Below are positions 28,899 through 43,800 of a stretch of DNA of 44,039 nt, in pieces (the first letter of the stretch is position 1; each line of letters opens with the position of its first letter). Position numbers and translations under genes: made by a program. This DNA is from a virus, in the IMG/VR virus record IMGVR_UViG_3300027861_000052, positions 1-44,039 of that record, one strand, 5' to 3'. The notes beneath the pieces are model-generated. The model had not been told where the DNA came from. It saw only the letters and a program-made list of their open reading frames with translations, and made no database searches.

Positions 28899-31800
28899 TT
28901 AACCATTAAAACATTTATTAATTTCTTCTTTAAATTGTTCAAAGCTGGTATAAGCATTTGCTCTTTTAGCTTCTTTTTGTAAATCTGCAAGTGATGATAT
29001 ATCAAAAGTTCTTAATGTTCTTTTTTGAGGTATGCTCAAACTTTCCCAGAACTCTGCAACTTGCTCATCCATACTAACTTTAAACTTGCTTTCATCTTTT
29101 TGTATTGGGCTATTTAAATCTAATTCACCTTCTACTTCTCCATCTTCTGGTAACTCTATAGAAAAACTTTGTGAGTCTGTGTTATCAGATCCCGGAAGTA
29201 CAAACTCACCTTCAACTTCACCATCAGCAGGTAAATCTACATTTTTGATATCTGTTTGTTTTTTACCATTTAAAGTTACATTTTTTCCATCAAAACCTAT
29301 CTCAGTTTCAGGATTATCTTTTAGATTCTCTGCATTTTGTTTAGACTTAATAGAATCATATTTATTCATTATGTTAATAGCTCCTGGTGTAGTAAGAAAA
29401 TATTCAAACGTTCCTTTAGGCCCTTCTCTAAAACCTAATGTGTTATTTATCTCATCGTATTTAGCTTTTAGTTCAGCATCTAATTTAGGATTTTCTCCAG
29501 GAATATATAAGCTTGATACAGCAGATCTTGCTTCAGCTGCAGCTCTCTTATTCTGTTTAGACATATCAGACTCTTCTATTGGGTTTGCATCTCTAATTAC
29601 TTTTCTTACTTCCTTATTACTTTTTAAATCTCCAAAAATATAACCTCCTGCAAATTGAGCTGTAGATCCTTTTACATCTACTTCTACATATTGCGCATAT
29701 GATCCTGAAACTAAAGGACCGGTATACATATCATGCATATTTTGTCTTTTCTTTGATCCAATCACTCTTTTTAGCTTGAAGTATTTCCAGTTATCCCCTA
29801 CTTTAGTTCTTATTGCTGCAGGAAAAATTACTTCATTTTGTACATACCCATCTGTTTCTACCTTTGTTATACCAAAACCTTTAGTTTCTACTAAGTTTTT
29901 ATTTTTTTCAAAAGCTTCCCTTTGCTTTCCTTTAAGCGTTTTTACAGAACTTGTTTTCATACTACCTTCAAATGTAGTAGATCTACTATAGACACCTTTC
30001 AATAAATCAATTGTAAGGACTCCCTTGTTACCTTCCATACTAATATTAATTGGAGCTTTTAAAGCATTAGTATTTAATACATCTTCTTTTTTCTCTTCTT
30101 TTGTTTTATACCCTGCAATATTATAATCAAAATACTCATCCATCAATGTAACTAGCTCATCATGTAATTCTGGACTATTATCTTGTAAACCTTTTATTAC
30201 TTCTGCTGGTATACTTGAAGGTAAAAATACACTATTAAACATTCCTCTTTGAGAAGCTATTATTTTAACTTGTTCTCTTAGCGCTTTCTTAGCTTGATCT
30301 ACTTCAAATGGAGAATAATAATTTGACTCTATATTTGCATCACTTTTCTTTATTATTAATCTAAATGCATTAGGTTGATCTCTTACAATTTTACTATCAG
30401 ATGATCCTATACCAGCTTCATTATCAAATATTATAAACATATCATTTGGTCTACTGGCTACCTGAGTTTGTGTAAAACTTTTATTAGCAATTATAGTATT
30501 AGCTTTAGGATTATATAAAGGTATTCCATTATGCGTACTTAGCATATATGAAGTTTTAGCGCTCAAGAAATAGTTTGTTACAAGTTCTTCAAAGAAATCT
30601 TCATATGTCATACCCATTACACTTTCAAAGAAAGCACCATCTCCCCTTTTAAAAGCTTCTTTTATTGTTGAAGCATTTTCTAAATACTTACCTAAAGCGG
30701 GAGGTGATATTGCAGAAAGTAACGTTTTATACGCAGGCTGCAATCCATCTTTTACCATTAAGTAATTCATGATATCCATAGCTAAATATCTAGTCTTGGG
30801 ATCTAAGAATAACTCTTTAAATCCATTTTGAAGATCTACTTTATCACTATCCTTTATTCTGGTTAATGTATTTGAACCTGCAATATATGTACCTGTTTTA
30901 TTTCCTTCAGTTAATGCGTCTTCCAATCTGATAAAATCATCTAAAAAGAAGTTAAACTTTCCATTTTGTAATTCTCTAGCTTTTTCAACTATAGCTACAA
31001 TATTTATATTTTTATTATCACTTGGATATATAATATCATTAGTTAAAGTTGCACCTGCTTGAGGATCAGTTAGTGATAAATGATGCATGTAACTTTTTAT
31101 TGTTACAATAGATAGAATGTCCCTAGTAATATTTTTTCTAACATCAGGATCTATATAACGCATGCGTTTATTTTTTGCATCATAGAAGGTAGAATTATGG
31201 AGTAAAGTTGGCATAAACTTATTATACCCACCTTTAGATCTAGATAAAAATATTTCAGGTAATAGTTCACCGTAGAATTCTTCAAATATACTCAAAGATG
31301 TTGACTGCCATGTATCGCTTCTGAATATAGGTCTTATATCCATTAATGGTAAGTCTTCCCATCTCATATTTTTAAGCTCAGCATCTGGAATATTTAAACC
31401 TAATTTTTCTATTGACATAGCAGTTTCATCCATTGCTGCAATATTTTGACCATATCCACTTGTTAAGTCCATTAAAGCACCCATTTCCTTAGTGAATCCC
31501 GATATATCAAGAGCATTAAGAAACTGAGCTAAAGCATCATATTGCATTACAGCCTCTTCAAGAGTAATTGCTTCATTACCCTCTTCTGCTGCACTTGCTC
31601 TTTCTCTAATTAAATCAGTAGCATCATTAAATTTAAGAATCGGATCTTTAATCAGTTCTTTAAGCGTCTCTTGATTTACATCAGTTGTACCTATCAGACT
31701 TGTTCCTCTATCTCCACCTAAATCTTTTATTACTCCAAACAGCAATCTCATTTGACTTTCAATGAACTTTTTCGTACCTATAAATTCAGGATCTGTTTTT

Positions 31801-34800
31801 TCTAAGAAGTAACTTCTTTTTATTGTTGGATTATTTATTAAGTAAATAGAAGTTTTAATTGGCACACCCATTGCAGTCATAACAGCCACTATACCCAATG
31901 CATTTTTAGACAAACCTAATTTAGCCGCAAGTCTTTCCTTAGCATTATCTGTCATTGCTGTGATCAATGCTGATATAATATATTGTTTTCTTCTACCTGG
32001 ACTACCATCTTCTAATACTTCTCTATTGTTAGTTCCAGAGAATTCATTATAAACTTGACCACCAAGAGTTAATCGCAGACCTTGTTCCTCACCTTTAACT
32101 ACTCTGCTTTTAAGTTTTACATTAAACTCTTGAAGTAAGCTTAAAAATAAATTAGGTCTTACAACTGCACCAATAGATGCTGCACCTTCTTTGTTATTTC
32201 CAAAACCTCTACCTTGACCTAAAAAATTATCTGGATCTAAACCTTCTTCATTAACAGCCTCTTTAAGTTCAGGAATCTCTGCAAATATTTCTTCTTGCAA
32301 TTCTAATAGAATATCAAGATCTGCAGCTTCATATGATATTGGCATACCATCCTTGTATGTTGTATTGTACTCATTAGACATCATAGCCCATTTTAAGTCT
32401 AGAACTTCATTGTTTAAAGCAGCGCTATAAGGTTGTCTACCTTTATTCTGAACAATATAAGTATTATATTGCTCTTTTGTTAAAGGCAGTCCTAATGTTA
32501 AAAGAGCATCAATAGTCTGTCTAGTCCATCCAGAATCTAAAAGTTTTTCAATTTCAGCATCTGTAAGAGAATTTTTTAAACCTTGGATTTTAGATTTATT
32601 GGAAGCCTCTTTATATACGGATCCTTTAGAGCTAATGTTCTTTTTAATATATTTCTGGTAATCATTAAAATTATTACCAAATTCCTTAAACTGAATTTTT
32701 GTTTGCTCCTTCATATAAGGCTTGCCTTTTGTACGAAGTTTATCTTTTACAAGGAGAGTTTTTGGCTCAGTTCCTTTTATATAAATTCTTTTATTATCTC
32801 CTCTTTTATGTGGTATAAAATAGTAATCATCTCCATTTTCAGTTTTCATCAGTGACTTTTCTATTTCACCAAAATTGACACCGCCACCATCTTCTTTAAT
32901 TAAATCCAATTGTTTTTGAGCTTGCTCTAAACTATCTACAACCCAAACATCCAATGGCTCTTTAGCTTTAGTTTGATCTTTAATTTCTGTATGTTCATAC
33001 ATATCTACAATAACATCATAGATTTTTTCCTTCTTTCCAGTAGGGACTCTTTCAGAATAGTATTCTTTCATTTGAATATACAACTTATCAATATCAAAGT
33101 CAGCCCCAGATACCTCAACTAATTCTCTTGGAGATATTATACTAGATCCGTAATATACAGGTAAGAAATCTACAACTTTTATATTAATTGTAGAGTGATT
33201 ATCTTGAGATGGGATACGTATACCAAACATTTTAGCTACAGAATCTGGTATAGCCTCTCCAGGTTTTAAGTCCAAGTTAGCATAAACATCTGAAGTATGA
33301 GCAGGTAGCATTGATTCGCTATATTTTACACCGGTATAATTACCATTTTCATCATACTGCTTCATATCAAATCTTAACCTATCTAATATTATAACACCCT
33401 TACCTTTTGATTTGTCTACTTCAGTTTTAAGAGTATCAAAACTTTGATCATCTGAAAAGTCTACAGCTTCACCATTTCTTTTTACTAAATCATCTGCAGA
33501 ATAATTATTTAAAAAATCATCTGATCTAATTATCTCTTGTCTATCAGGATATCCATTTTCATCTACAGATAGAACTCTTCTGTATACATTTACCCCATAG
33601 TCAGAAACTAATGCAGCAGATATACCAGGTAACTTTTCAGATATAACAGACTTGTTAAAATATGAAAGAAATAACTGCTCAAATTTTTCTATAGTAAGCG
33701 GATTATTAAGTTCGTATTTTGGTTCACCTGTATCAGGATCAAAACCAAAAAATTCTAAAAGCTCACTTGCTGACTGACTCGCCATTAAAGATGTCTGAGC
33801 ATACTGCAAATAAGCTAATAAGTCAGTTGTAATTTTCTTTTGATCAATACTTTTATGCACTTCGCTCATTGCGTATTCTACATCAAAACTAAATATAAGA
33901 TTTCTTTTATCTAAATACTTACCTGTTAGTCTATCAGCAATTGCTTTATTATAACTATATCGCAAGTCTCCTATAGTTTTTTTAACCCATCCACCTTCAC
34001 CATCAGGAATTGATACCTCAGTAGCATCATTTTGCTCCCCGGTTATCAATGTTTTAATCTGAGTAGGATCTGTTATTTCTAACTTATTAGATGGGTTTAT
34101 TACCTGAAGACCCATAAAATTAGCATCTAGAGTCATTGACTCACTTTTAGATAATGGTGTATTAACATTTTGAGTATCAACAAATGTGTTAATATTATTT
34201 ACATTTTCCTTTAACATCTTCATTGCTGATATAGGAGCAGCTAAAGCAATAGTATCATTTTCTTCCTCAAACCTTTCCATGCGCTCCCTCATATTGTGAA
34301 GCTTTACTCTATCAGGTCTTGCTATCCAATTACCTTGAGCATCTTGAGACGATGTATATTGTTTAGTCAATGTAAAAGCTGACATCTTTATGAATGTTTT
34401 ACCGTCACCATATACAAGCTTTTTAGAGTTTAGCATTGCTTGCGTTTTTGCAGCTCCTAGTTTACCAAATATTTCTTTAGTTGGTACTTTTTCTCCGTTA
34501 GCAATTCTATCTAATAGTTTATTTTGTGCAGCTGTAAGTTTCCCAAATCCAAACCACATATGCTTAAAGGCTTTTACTGTCATCCATAACTGAGCATCTG
34601 CATGATCAATATCCTTTTTTGCTTGTTCATTTTCTCCAAATCTAGACTTACCCGTAGGTTCAGTCATTGGGAATATTGACATTTCTTGTAGTGGCTTATT
34701 AATACCAAATTCAGGAGCAGCTATAGAACTGGCAGCACTATAATATGCAGCATTTTGCATCTTGGCTCTTTTAACAGCATCAACAGCATCTTTAAGACTT

Positions 34801-37800
34801 TGTGCTTGATCACCTAATAAGATTTCATTTAAAGAACTAGTATTAACCCAATTGCTAAAAAATATTTGAGCTAAATTCCAAGTTTTATTTTTAGCTCTTA
34901 AGTTTAATCTATCTGCAGTAGTTGCAAATTTACCAGCATCTCTTGTTGCATCTTCGGGTCTAACTACACCATCCATTATAAATTTAGGTAGTTCGTTATC
35001 TCCAAATAAAGCTTCTAAATCATTTTGAAATGCAGCAAACTCATCCATAAGTCTTTTAGATACAAAGGATCTAAGACTTTCTTCAGTTTCTCCTATAGAT
35101 TCTAATAGCTCATCAAAGCTAATCCTTGAAGCTTCTTCTTTACTTAACTTAGCTATAGCATCTTCTAGTTTTTTCTTAAGGCCGCCTCTTTGTCTAGATT
35201 CTTTAACTATTCGCCCTGCATTTTCATAGTCTTCATTTTCAACTGCAGCCTTTTCAGCCTCTTTAAGTTCTTCTTGAGAAAGCTCTGTTATATCATCTCT
35301 TACTATTTCATATAAATGTTTTTTTCTTTTTCCTTGTAGGAACAATTTCATGTCCTGGTTCTCTACCCATTTAGTTCTTTCTTGGTCTGACCTTGATCCA
35401 TCTTTAGGCTGAACCCATTTGACAGTATGAGTTTCTGTTTCTTGATCTGAGATTGCATCTCCTAATTTATTTAGTATCTCTGATTCATTTGAATTAGTCA
35501 TTTCTACAAAACCTACATACTTTACTTTATGAAGTGTACCTTGATCTGCAGCAGCTTTTGCTAGATATTTATATTTCTTTCTTCCTTTTTTGCTTTCCTT
35601 TTTTTCTGCACCATATAGCACCATATCCTTTGTAGTTTGAGGAATAGTGTGCTGTGATTTTTCATGCATCTTTTGACTACCTAAGAACATAGTTTGAGAT
35701 TCGCTTCTTAATCTATCTGTTCCCTGGGTCTCTATTAAAAACTGACCCACCCCAGCCTCTTCGTATGCTTTTATTTGAATAGGATCTAATAAGTTTCCGG
35801 TATTAGTATATTTAAATGCTCTACCATTTTTATCAAAAGCTTGACCATCTTTTGTAGCATTGTATCCAGCTTTTAAAACACCCTCTTTAGTATCATCATT
35901 ATATGTTGCGGAGTAGCCGCTTTCATTTAAAATTCTTTCAGTTTCAGCCTCTATCCTATCCATGAAGTATTGTACTACTTCAGGTGTAAGTTCCATTCCA
36001 CCATCTGCACCATCCATTATAGCTTTAACAACCGGAAGTGATACCATATCTCCAGTGTTAGATGCTTCAATTACTCTTATAAGTGATGGTGATAATGCTA
36101 TATTATTTTTTCCGTCAAATACTGTTTCAATTTCACCAGTAGAATTATTCATATTAGCTGTATATGAACCTAGCAAAGCCATTAAAAACTCTTTTTGCGT
36201 TAAGTCACCATATGTTATACCCTGTTCACTTTTATCATAACCCTCGACTATACCACCGCTATCATCTTGTCTTATATTTTTACTTGATTTTACACCCGCT
36301 ATTCTTTGAATTTTTAATCTACCTTCCGCAGATAAAGCTCTAAATGCAGGACTTCCTAGAAGATAATTATAGTTGAGATCTAAATTCTTGTAAACATCAT
36401 CTAGAACCTGTCCTCCACCTGCAACATCATTTAGTTTAGCAATTTGTTTTAGATGAAATGTAGGTAATTGATGCGCATAAACTAGATCTCCAGCTGGATT
36501 TTTAAATACAGAAGCTCCAACTGTTTCATCAAAGTTAGCATTTGCTATTGCTATTTCTCTAAGTCTACCATAAACCCCTTCATCATCTTCCATCAAGTTG
36601 TCATTTAACTCTAATGCATCTACCATATACATGACAGTCTTGTAGTCAATTGCTTTAACATTCGGATATTGAGCAGCTAGTGATTTTTGTCTTGATGTTT
36701 TATTTGTAACATTAGACGCTATACTAAATTCAATTAAACCTTCACTTACTCTTAAGCCTAATGATTCTTTAAATGCTTGAGATATAGCTAAAGCCAAAGT
36801 TCTCATATCTTCATCTGATAATTCAGACATAGGTTTTTCTTTATTAAGAGCCTCTGCTAATATTTGAACTTGTTTAACAGCATCTTCAATTAGTCCTGGA
36901 TTATCTTTAAATTTCTTTCGTAAGTTTCTATATGCAGAATCCCAAATTTCAATTTGTGTATTAGCATCATCTCTTAATGCAGCATTGTATGATATTATTT
37001 GACCATCTTTAGTTCTTCTATGGATAAATAAATAATCCACTCTAAAATTTTCAAATCCTTTTATCACGGCTTGAAACAAATCATTCCTTTTTAGAGTTCC
37101 GGGGAGTATTCCATCTTGCAGCTGACCTTCCCATACTATACCCAAATCATTAAACAACCTTTCTTGTACTGCTCTTGTTTGAGGATTATTTCTACTAAAT
37201 AGATAAAGTCTTTGTAATATTTGAACAGGATCTGATATACCGGATATTGCTTTTAAAAATCCTGAATAAACTACAGAGAAATCAACAGGTATAACTATCC
37301 TTTCTTTAGACATATTACCCTCAGCATCTTCAATATCTAATTCAAAATTACCAAACATATCAGGTCTTTGTTCTACTATAAGCTGACCAGTTATTGGATC
37401 AGTTTTCATTTTTTCATCAACTAAAGTAGTAGTACCTATATATTTTCTTAGGAAAGCAGATAAAGATCTAAACCCTCCAGTCATAGAAGCATCCTTATCC
37501 CATTCGCTAGTTGTTCTTAAACCAAATGAATTTTCTAATGTACCATCTTCTTCTTCTGTAGTTTCTAAGCCAACATCATAAAATGATAGCTCTTCTACTA
37601 CAGAATCAACTAAATCTTTACCATAATTTTCAAGAGCATTATTTAAAGCAACAAGATTTTCATATGCAGCTATATCTGTAATTCCTTGATATTGAGGGTT
37701 ATCAATATTATATAAATTTTTAAATGCGTTTATGGTTTTATTAATCTCATCAACTATATCAAAATCAGGATCTGTAGATTTTTGTTGTTGATCTATAACT

Positions 37801-40800
37801 CTTGCTACAATCATAGATGTCAAACCTCTACCTACTTTGCCATCTAGATATTTATATTCTATTTTACCACTTGGCAGTACAACCTTTTCAGTGCGTAGTA
37901 TTTTATTTGCAGATACCGTAACACCCATATTAACCTCCTGTGTAAAGGAGTTGGCCGCAACACTAGCTGTTTTAAATTTACCAGAATCAATACCTTCATA
38001 TAATAACCGTAGTTCAGTAGCGTTATATGTTCCAAGTATAGATTTTATAAATTCCATTATTTTATTAAATAAAGATTTTATCCAAGAAGCTGTTTTAGTT
38101 TTCTTGGGATTTTCTTTAAATATCTGAAATTCATCAGCCATATACTCTTCATAGTACAGCTTCTCTAATTGTTCATTAGATAAGTTTTTATACTTTTCAA
38201 TATCTGAATTTTTTAATCTTTGCAATTCACTTGCTAATGACACACCTTGCGCTCTAAGTTTAGCTCTTACCTCTTTTTTTGCAGCACTAATATATGTTGC
38301 CTGTTGTTCTGGTGTTAAAAGCATTCTAAATACAGCGTGAAATGCTTCATGATACCCATACTTAGATGAAGTACCTGTATATATTGTACCGTTTACTTTC
38401 ATCTTTCCGGCAATATTTTTGATTGCCATAACAAAAGCACCAACCCTTTCACCCCCAGACTTCATATTATTACCAAGAGTTGCAATATCTTCTGTAGTTA
38501 TAAAATCAGGAAGATTTTCATTAGCCCAAGCTATAAACTCATCTATATCATTTACATCTCTTTCTGATAAATTTTCAGCAACAACTTTATTAGCTGATAG
38601 TTTATCTCTTATTTCATTCTCTTCCTTATTAAGTTTTTTCCATCTAGGGTCTTTCTTTGTTTCAGCTTCAATTTGACTTAAAGGTAAACCTCGTTTTAAT
38701 ACTTCAGCTTTAATAGTTTTCTTTTCATTTTCAATTTGAACAAGTCTCTCCGAAAGTTGGTTTCTATCTAATTGTTCAGTTATTGATTTATTACTTGGTG
38801 CAGAACCTTGTTTAGCAGATACTGCCTGAACTACCGCATTTGCAAGTTGAGAATTTTGAGCTGATGTTAAATCGCTTAATCTAGAACCTTTTTTAGCATT
38901 TCTATTTGCTTGAATTATGCTTGTCAATTCAGCATCAAAAGCTTGCTGTATTGCTGATTTATTTACAGGTATACCTTTAGGTATAATAACTGTAGCCATA
39001 GCAAAGCCTGGTCTATTACCTTTATCTACTACTTTCACCTTTGATTTGTATGATACCTGCGAGCTTCCGTCTTCTAACTTGGTTATTCTGAAACCATCTT
39101 TACCAAATGTTTTATCACCCCTAGGGTCTTCAACAGACTTACTCTCTTCTTCTGTGGTATTGCTTGACGATAATGTTTGATATCCATCAGCGGTCCCCGA
39201 TATGACAACCTTAGGATTAGTTAATACAGGTTCTACTTTAGTATTATCTGAAAGAGGTGCTTTTAGTTTTGCAACTAATATATTTATTTGACCTGATACA
39301 GCTGGATTTTGTAAAACTTGCAGTTCTTTATTTGTAAGTGATTTTCCTGAAGGATCAGCAACCATCTTATTGGCAATAAACTCTTTTTGACCTTTTGTTA
39401 AATTTGCAAAATCATTATTCTTTAGTCTAGTAAATTCTTCTTCAGATAATAAATTTATATCATTTGAATTTGGATCTTTTTCTGAACTAGAATCTTGATT
39501 TATAGCTTGATCAATTTTTTCTGCTTCAGCAAGGGCTAAGTCTTTTCTTGTATAAATTGCACCATCTAATTCTTTACCTGAAGGAGTAATTATTTTCCAT
39601 CCACCTTCATCTTTGACTACAGTATGTTTTCCGGTCTCTATGTCTGCAGGATTTGAAGTTGATGAACTTATTGCAGATGCTAATGGCAATACTGATTGAA
39701 TTTGCTGTAAGTCAATACCATCTATATTTGAAATCAGTTTTACATCTCCACGGACGTTAGGTTGCACTGTTGCAACAACTTTAGATGCAATTTCATTTGC
39801 AGATGCCGTAACTGAAAAACCTTCTCTTATAGATCCTATATCAAACTTTAATTTAGATGCAGCTTTCAATAAATCTTTTCTAGCATCCGGTGTATTTTTA
39901 GTAACTGACTTACTCCATTCTTTTAATTCTGTGTTTGCCTTATCAAATAAGTCTTTAAAGATTTGAGTTTTATCATCTAAATTTTCATATTCCTGTATTG
40001 AAGCTAAGTCATCCATATATACGCTAACTGCAGACTTACCTTCTCTATCGTATATTTTTAATTGAATGCTGCCATTTGCAGTAAGATTTACATCAACAGT
40101 ATATCCTGGTATATTTGTAGCAATAAAAAAGTTTAAATCATTAATCTCAGTATTAAACTCAGAGTTATAATTAGTATTAGCTATTACACCTGCTTTTCTA
40201 CCTTTTACTTCTTTAATGTTTTCTTTCTGAGATAGAGCAGATCTTTTTATTAATCTATCTACCATATCTTCAAGAAGTTCTTTTGAGACAACATCGGACT
40301 TAACTGGAAAATAAGAGTAAGTTCCATTTTTACTCTTAACAATCATTACATATCTTCCTGCATTTGCTATACCATCCATCATAACAGAATTTTGTTCTGC
40401 CATTTCTTTCTTTATTCTTTCTGGAAATTCTACTCTTTCTTTAGGTGAACCCCCTGTCATTGAAGTTATAAATCTAGAAGCAACCTTGCCTTTACTATTC
40501 CTTCTATTTTCAACAATAACTGTATGGCCATCTACTTCATTTATTGAAAGTTGATCAATGCCTATTGTTTGACCAGTTGGCAAAAAGTCCATTTTACCCG
40601 CAGTAGTTGATAAGTCTACACCTAATTGTTTTAATGTAAATTTTCCAGATTCCTTTTTACCAAGCAATGAAGATATTGTATCCATCATTTTATACTGGAT
40701 AGCAAAGTTTTTCCTAACATTTTCAGCAGCTGTTTCAGCATCTGTAAATATTGAAAATAAATCTTTTACTTGATTAGCTGTTATATTTAAAGGATCAATT

Positions 40801-43800
40801 TGACTACCATTATTATCAAATAATGCAATATCAGTATTTGGGAAATAACCAACTATATTATCTTTTGGTAAGTCTAGATTTGCTTTTTGCAGAACGCTGT
40901 TAATTTTTCCTTGTAATTCTTTTGGTATTTTTAAAGCTATACTATAAGTTTGAGTAGCCCTTTTTATCCTAGAGTTTGGAGCCTTATCTTCAAATTTAAA
41001 GTTTTGACCAGTCAATGCTCCACCGTTTTGAGCTTTAACCACTTCAACTTCTAAAGCTGCTAATTCCTCAGCATTAAGCGATGCTATTATTGCCTGAAAT
41101 CTTCTTTTAGCAAGGACTTCATTTTCCCTTTTTGTTTTATCAAACTTATCATTTACATGATAAATTAAAGCAGTAGCTTCATCAACTCTTAATTTACTTA
41201 CATCAGAAGGAACATTTAATTTTTCAAGTGATACTTCAGAAACTTTATAGCGAGCTTTAAACTCACCTGGATTTAATTTAATAGCTGCAGCATTCCTATT
41301 TTTCTTTGCACCTTTCATTAAGGATACTTTTCCAATTGGTAATAAATATAATCTACCTCCAGCATTTACTTCTTTTGGTGTACCTATTACTATATATTTT
41401 TTACCTGTTGTTGAATCTACAACTTCGGTACCAAAGGATAAATCAAAACCATCAAAAGAGAATACTCCATCTTGAGGAACTATATTATCTAATTTCTTTT
41501 GCGCAGCCTTAGCTTTTGCTTTATCACTAAATGCTAATCCAACATCTAACCCTGCAATCTCTACAAGCTCTTGTTGTATTGGAGTACCATCATTATATAC
41601 AACTTGGTAAAAGGTTGTAGTTTCTCCCGTAGTCGGATCTTTTACTGCAATCTCTATTACTTTCGTTTTATCACCTGGGGAAACAACGGTCTCTTCCGCA
41701 ATATCAGTTCTTTCTCTTTGAAATTCGGGAATAAAAGTTTGAAATGTTGTATTTGTATCTCCTAATATTTTTGATACTAATAGATTGCCTTCTTGCAAAG
41801 ATAGCCAGTTAGCAAATCCTTTATCAGTACTAAATATATTATCTTTAACATCCTGCTCTTCTATGTTAGATAATGTTTGATACCATAGTTTTTTTAAAGC
41901 CTGGTATGCTTTAATGTGGTTTTTTGCAACAGCTGTTTCAATAAACTTCTGAAAAGTCAAAGGCTTGATTCCCGCCTTTATACTCATTGCCCTATTTTTT
42001 TTATACAGGTCTTTTAAAACTTCTTGTAGTACAGGTGACTCAGATGCACTGGCACCGTAGACTAAAGCTTCTGGCCCTTCTATGCCAGCTTCTTCTAGTG
42101 CTTCATCTACTGAATCAGCTACTTCTTTTTGAGTTGCCTCTGGGTCGCCTTCTTGTAGTTTTTTCTTTTCTTCTTGTACTTTAGCTTGAGATGTTTGTTT
42201 ATATACATCTATTATTCTCTTAATTTTTGCATACAATTCAGGGTCTGTAGATTCATTTACAATCCCTTGATCACTCAAGAATGTTTTTAAGTCATCGGCA
42301 TTTCCTGTTCTACCAAATGCAATAGCTTGATCTAGATCAACATAAATTCTTAATTTTAAAAGTTCATTTAATACTTGATTTATTTCTTTCTTGTTTATAA
42401 AGGCTCTTATAGCTTTCTCTAAAATCTCAAGTTTATTTTCATGAGCATATTTTAAATACTCATATCCTCTTCTTACTATATAATCTAATCTTTCAGGGTT
42501 AGCCAATATTGCTAATGATTTATCATAAACCCTTTGTCTATTTGATAAATGATTATGGTCTACTATTTTATTAACTACATCTTTAATTCTACCTTCATCT
42601 ACAAAATCATCTTTAGTCTCAGCTACAAGTTTAAGATACGCTAATACTTTAGGCATAAGTTTTGAAGTTTTTCTTCTATCAAAACGTCTATCTTTTTCAG
42701 ACAAAGTTTGATTTTCATCAGCATATAAAACATCTGCTACAGCTTGTAAAGCCAACAGCTTTTTTTCTTTTTGCTTTTTTAATAACTTTGTTCCCGCCTC
42801 ACCTAAACCAGGTATTTCTTTTTCAAGCATTTCAATCTCTTTCAAAAGTGTTTTCTGATTTAATAAAAGTGTTATATCATTTGCGGCAATATCTTTTATA
42901 ATAGGATCAGAGGCAAGCTCTTCATATATAGATGCAGCTCTTTCTCCTGCCCTAAGAAATCCATTCTTTGTAAATAAAGTTAACATTCTAGCATGTTCAA
43001 ATGCTCTATGCTTTAATGTTTCATCTATCCATTCTCTAGAATTAGGTTCAAACTGAGTAGGGTCAAAAGGATTTAGATTCTTATCTTTATTATCACGATA
43101 AGTTTCCTCCATCTGATCAATGTTAGCTAATTGCTTTGTTATGCTTTGTCTTAACTTTCCATTTTTAGCTCTAACTTTTTCACTTGGAAATGCTTCAGCT
43201 AACTCCTTATCTGAAAGTGTTAAAAAGTCTTCAAGTTGTTCTCTAAAAAGATCTTGACTGCCGTTATTAAATATATGAACCAAGTGTGCAAATCTAGCTT
43301 CATCTTTGACATCAATGTGATCCATGATTTCATTGTTATCCATTGCTACCTGAAGCTGGCTAGCTGATTGTTTTTGTGTTATAAAGTTTAAGCTTGACTC
43401 ATCGAACATTGAAGTAACATCACTTGCTTGAGCATTCCATGTTTTATTTAGAACATCTACAGCATTTTCAACAAGTGTATCTACATTTTTTTTGTGAGCA
43501 TCATAAGCCTCTTTATTAAAAGTCATCTGATATAAAGCAGGTATACCTTCAAACACAGCTTTTTGAGGTCCTGAAACTACACCTCCCATCAAAAATCCTG
43601 ACATAAATGTTTCAAAACCTTGCCCACTAAACTGCTCACCTAATCCATGTAAAGCACTAGCTTTAGCTAAAGCCAAGCCACCAGCAGAAGGATCAAACGC
43701 AATTTCTTTAAAATAATCTTTAACTCCTGCAGACACAGCTTCTTGATAAGTTTCTTGAATACCTTCACTAACATTTGCAGAAAAGAATCTCAAAGCTGCT

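Noticed and set aside
29032-29643. A 203-codon plus-strand frame opposite the giant polymerase gene
   Set aside because: It is antisense to the acidic C-terminal coding region and is Ser/Leu/Phe-rich, the composition expected for the complement of charged codons. No start context or family resemblance.
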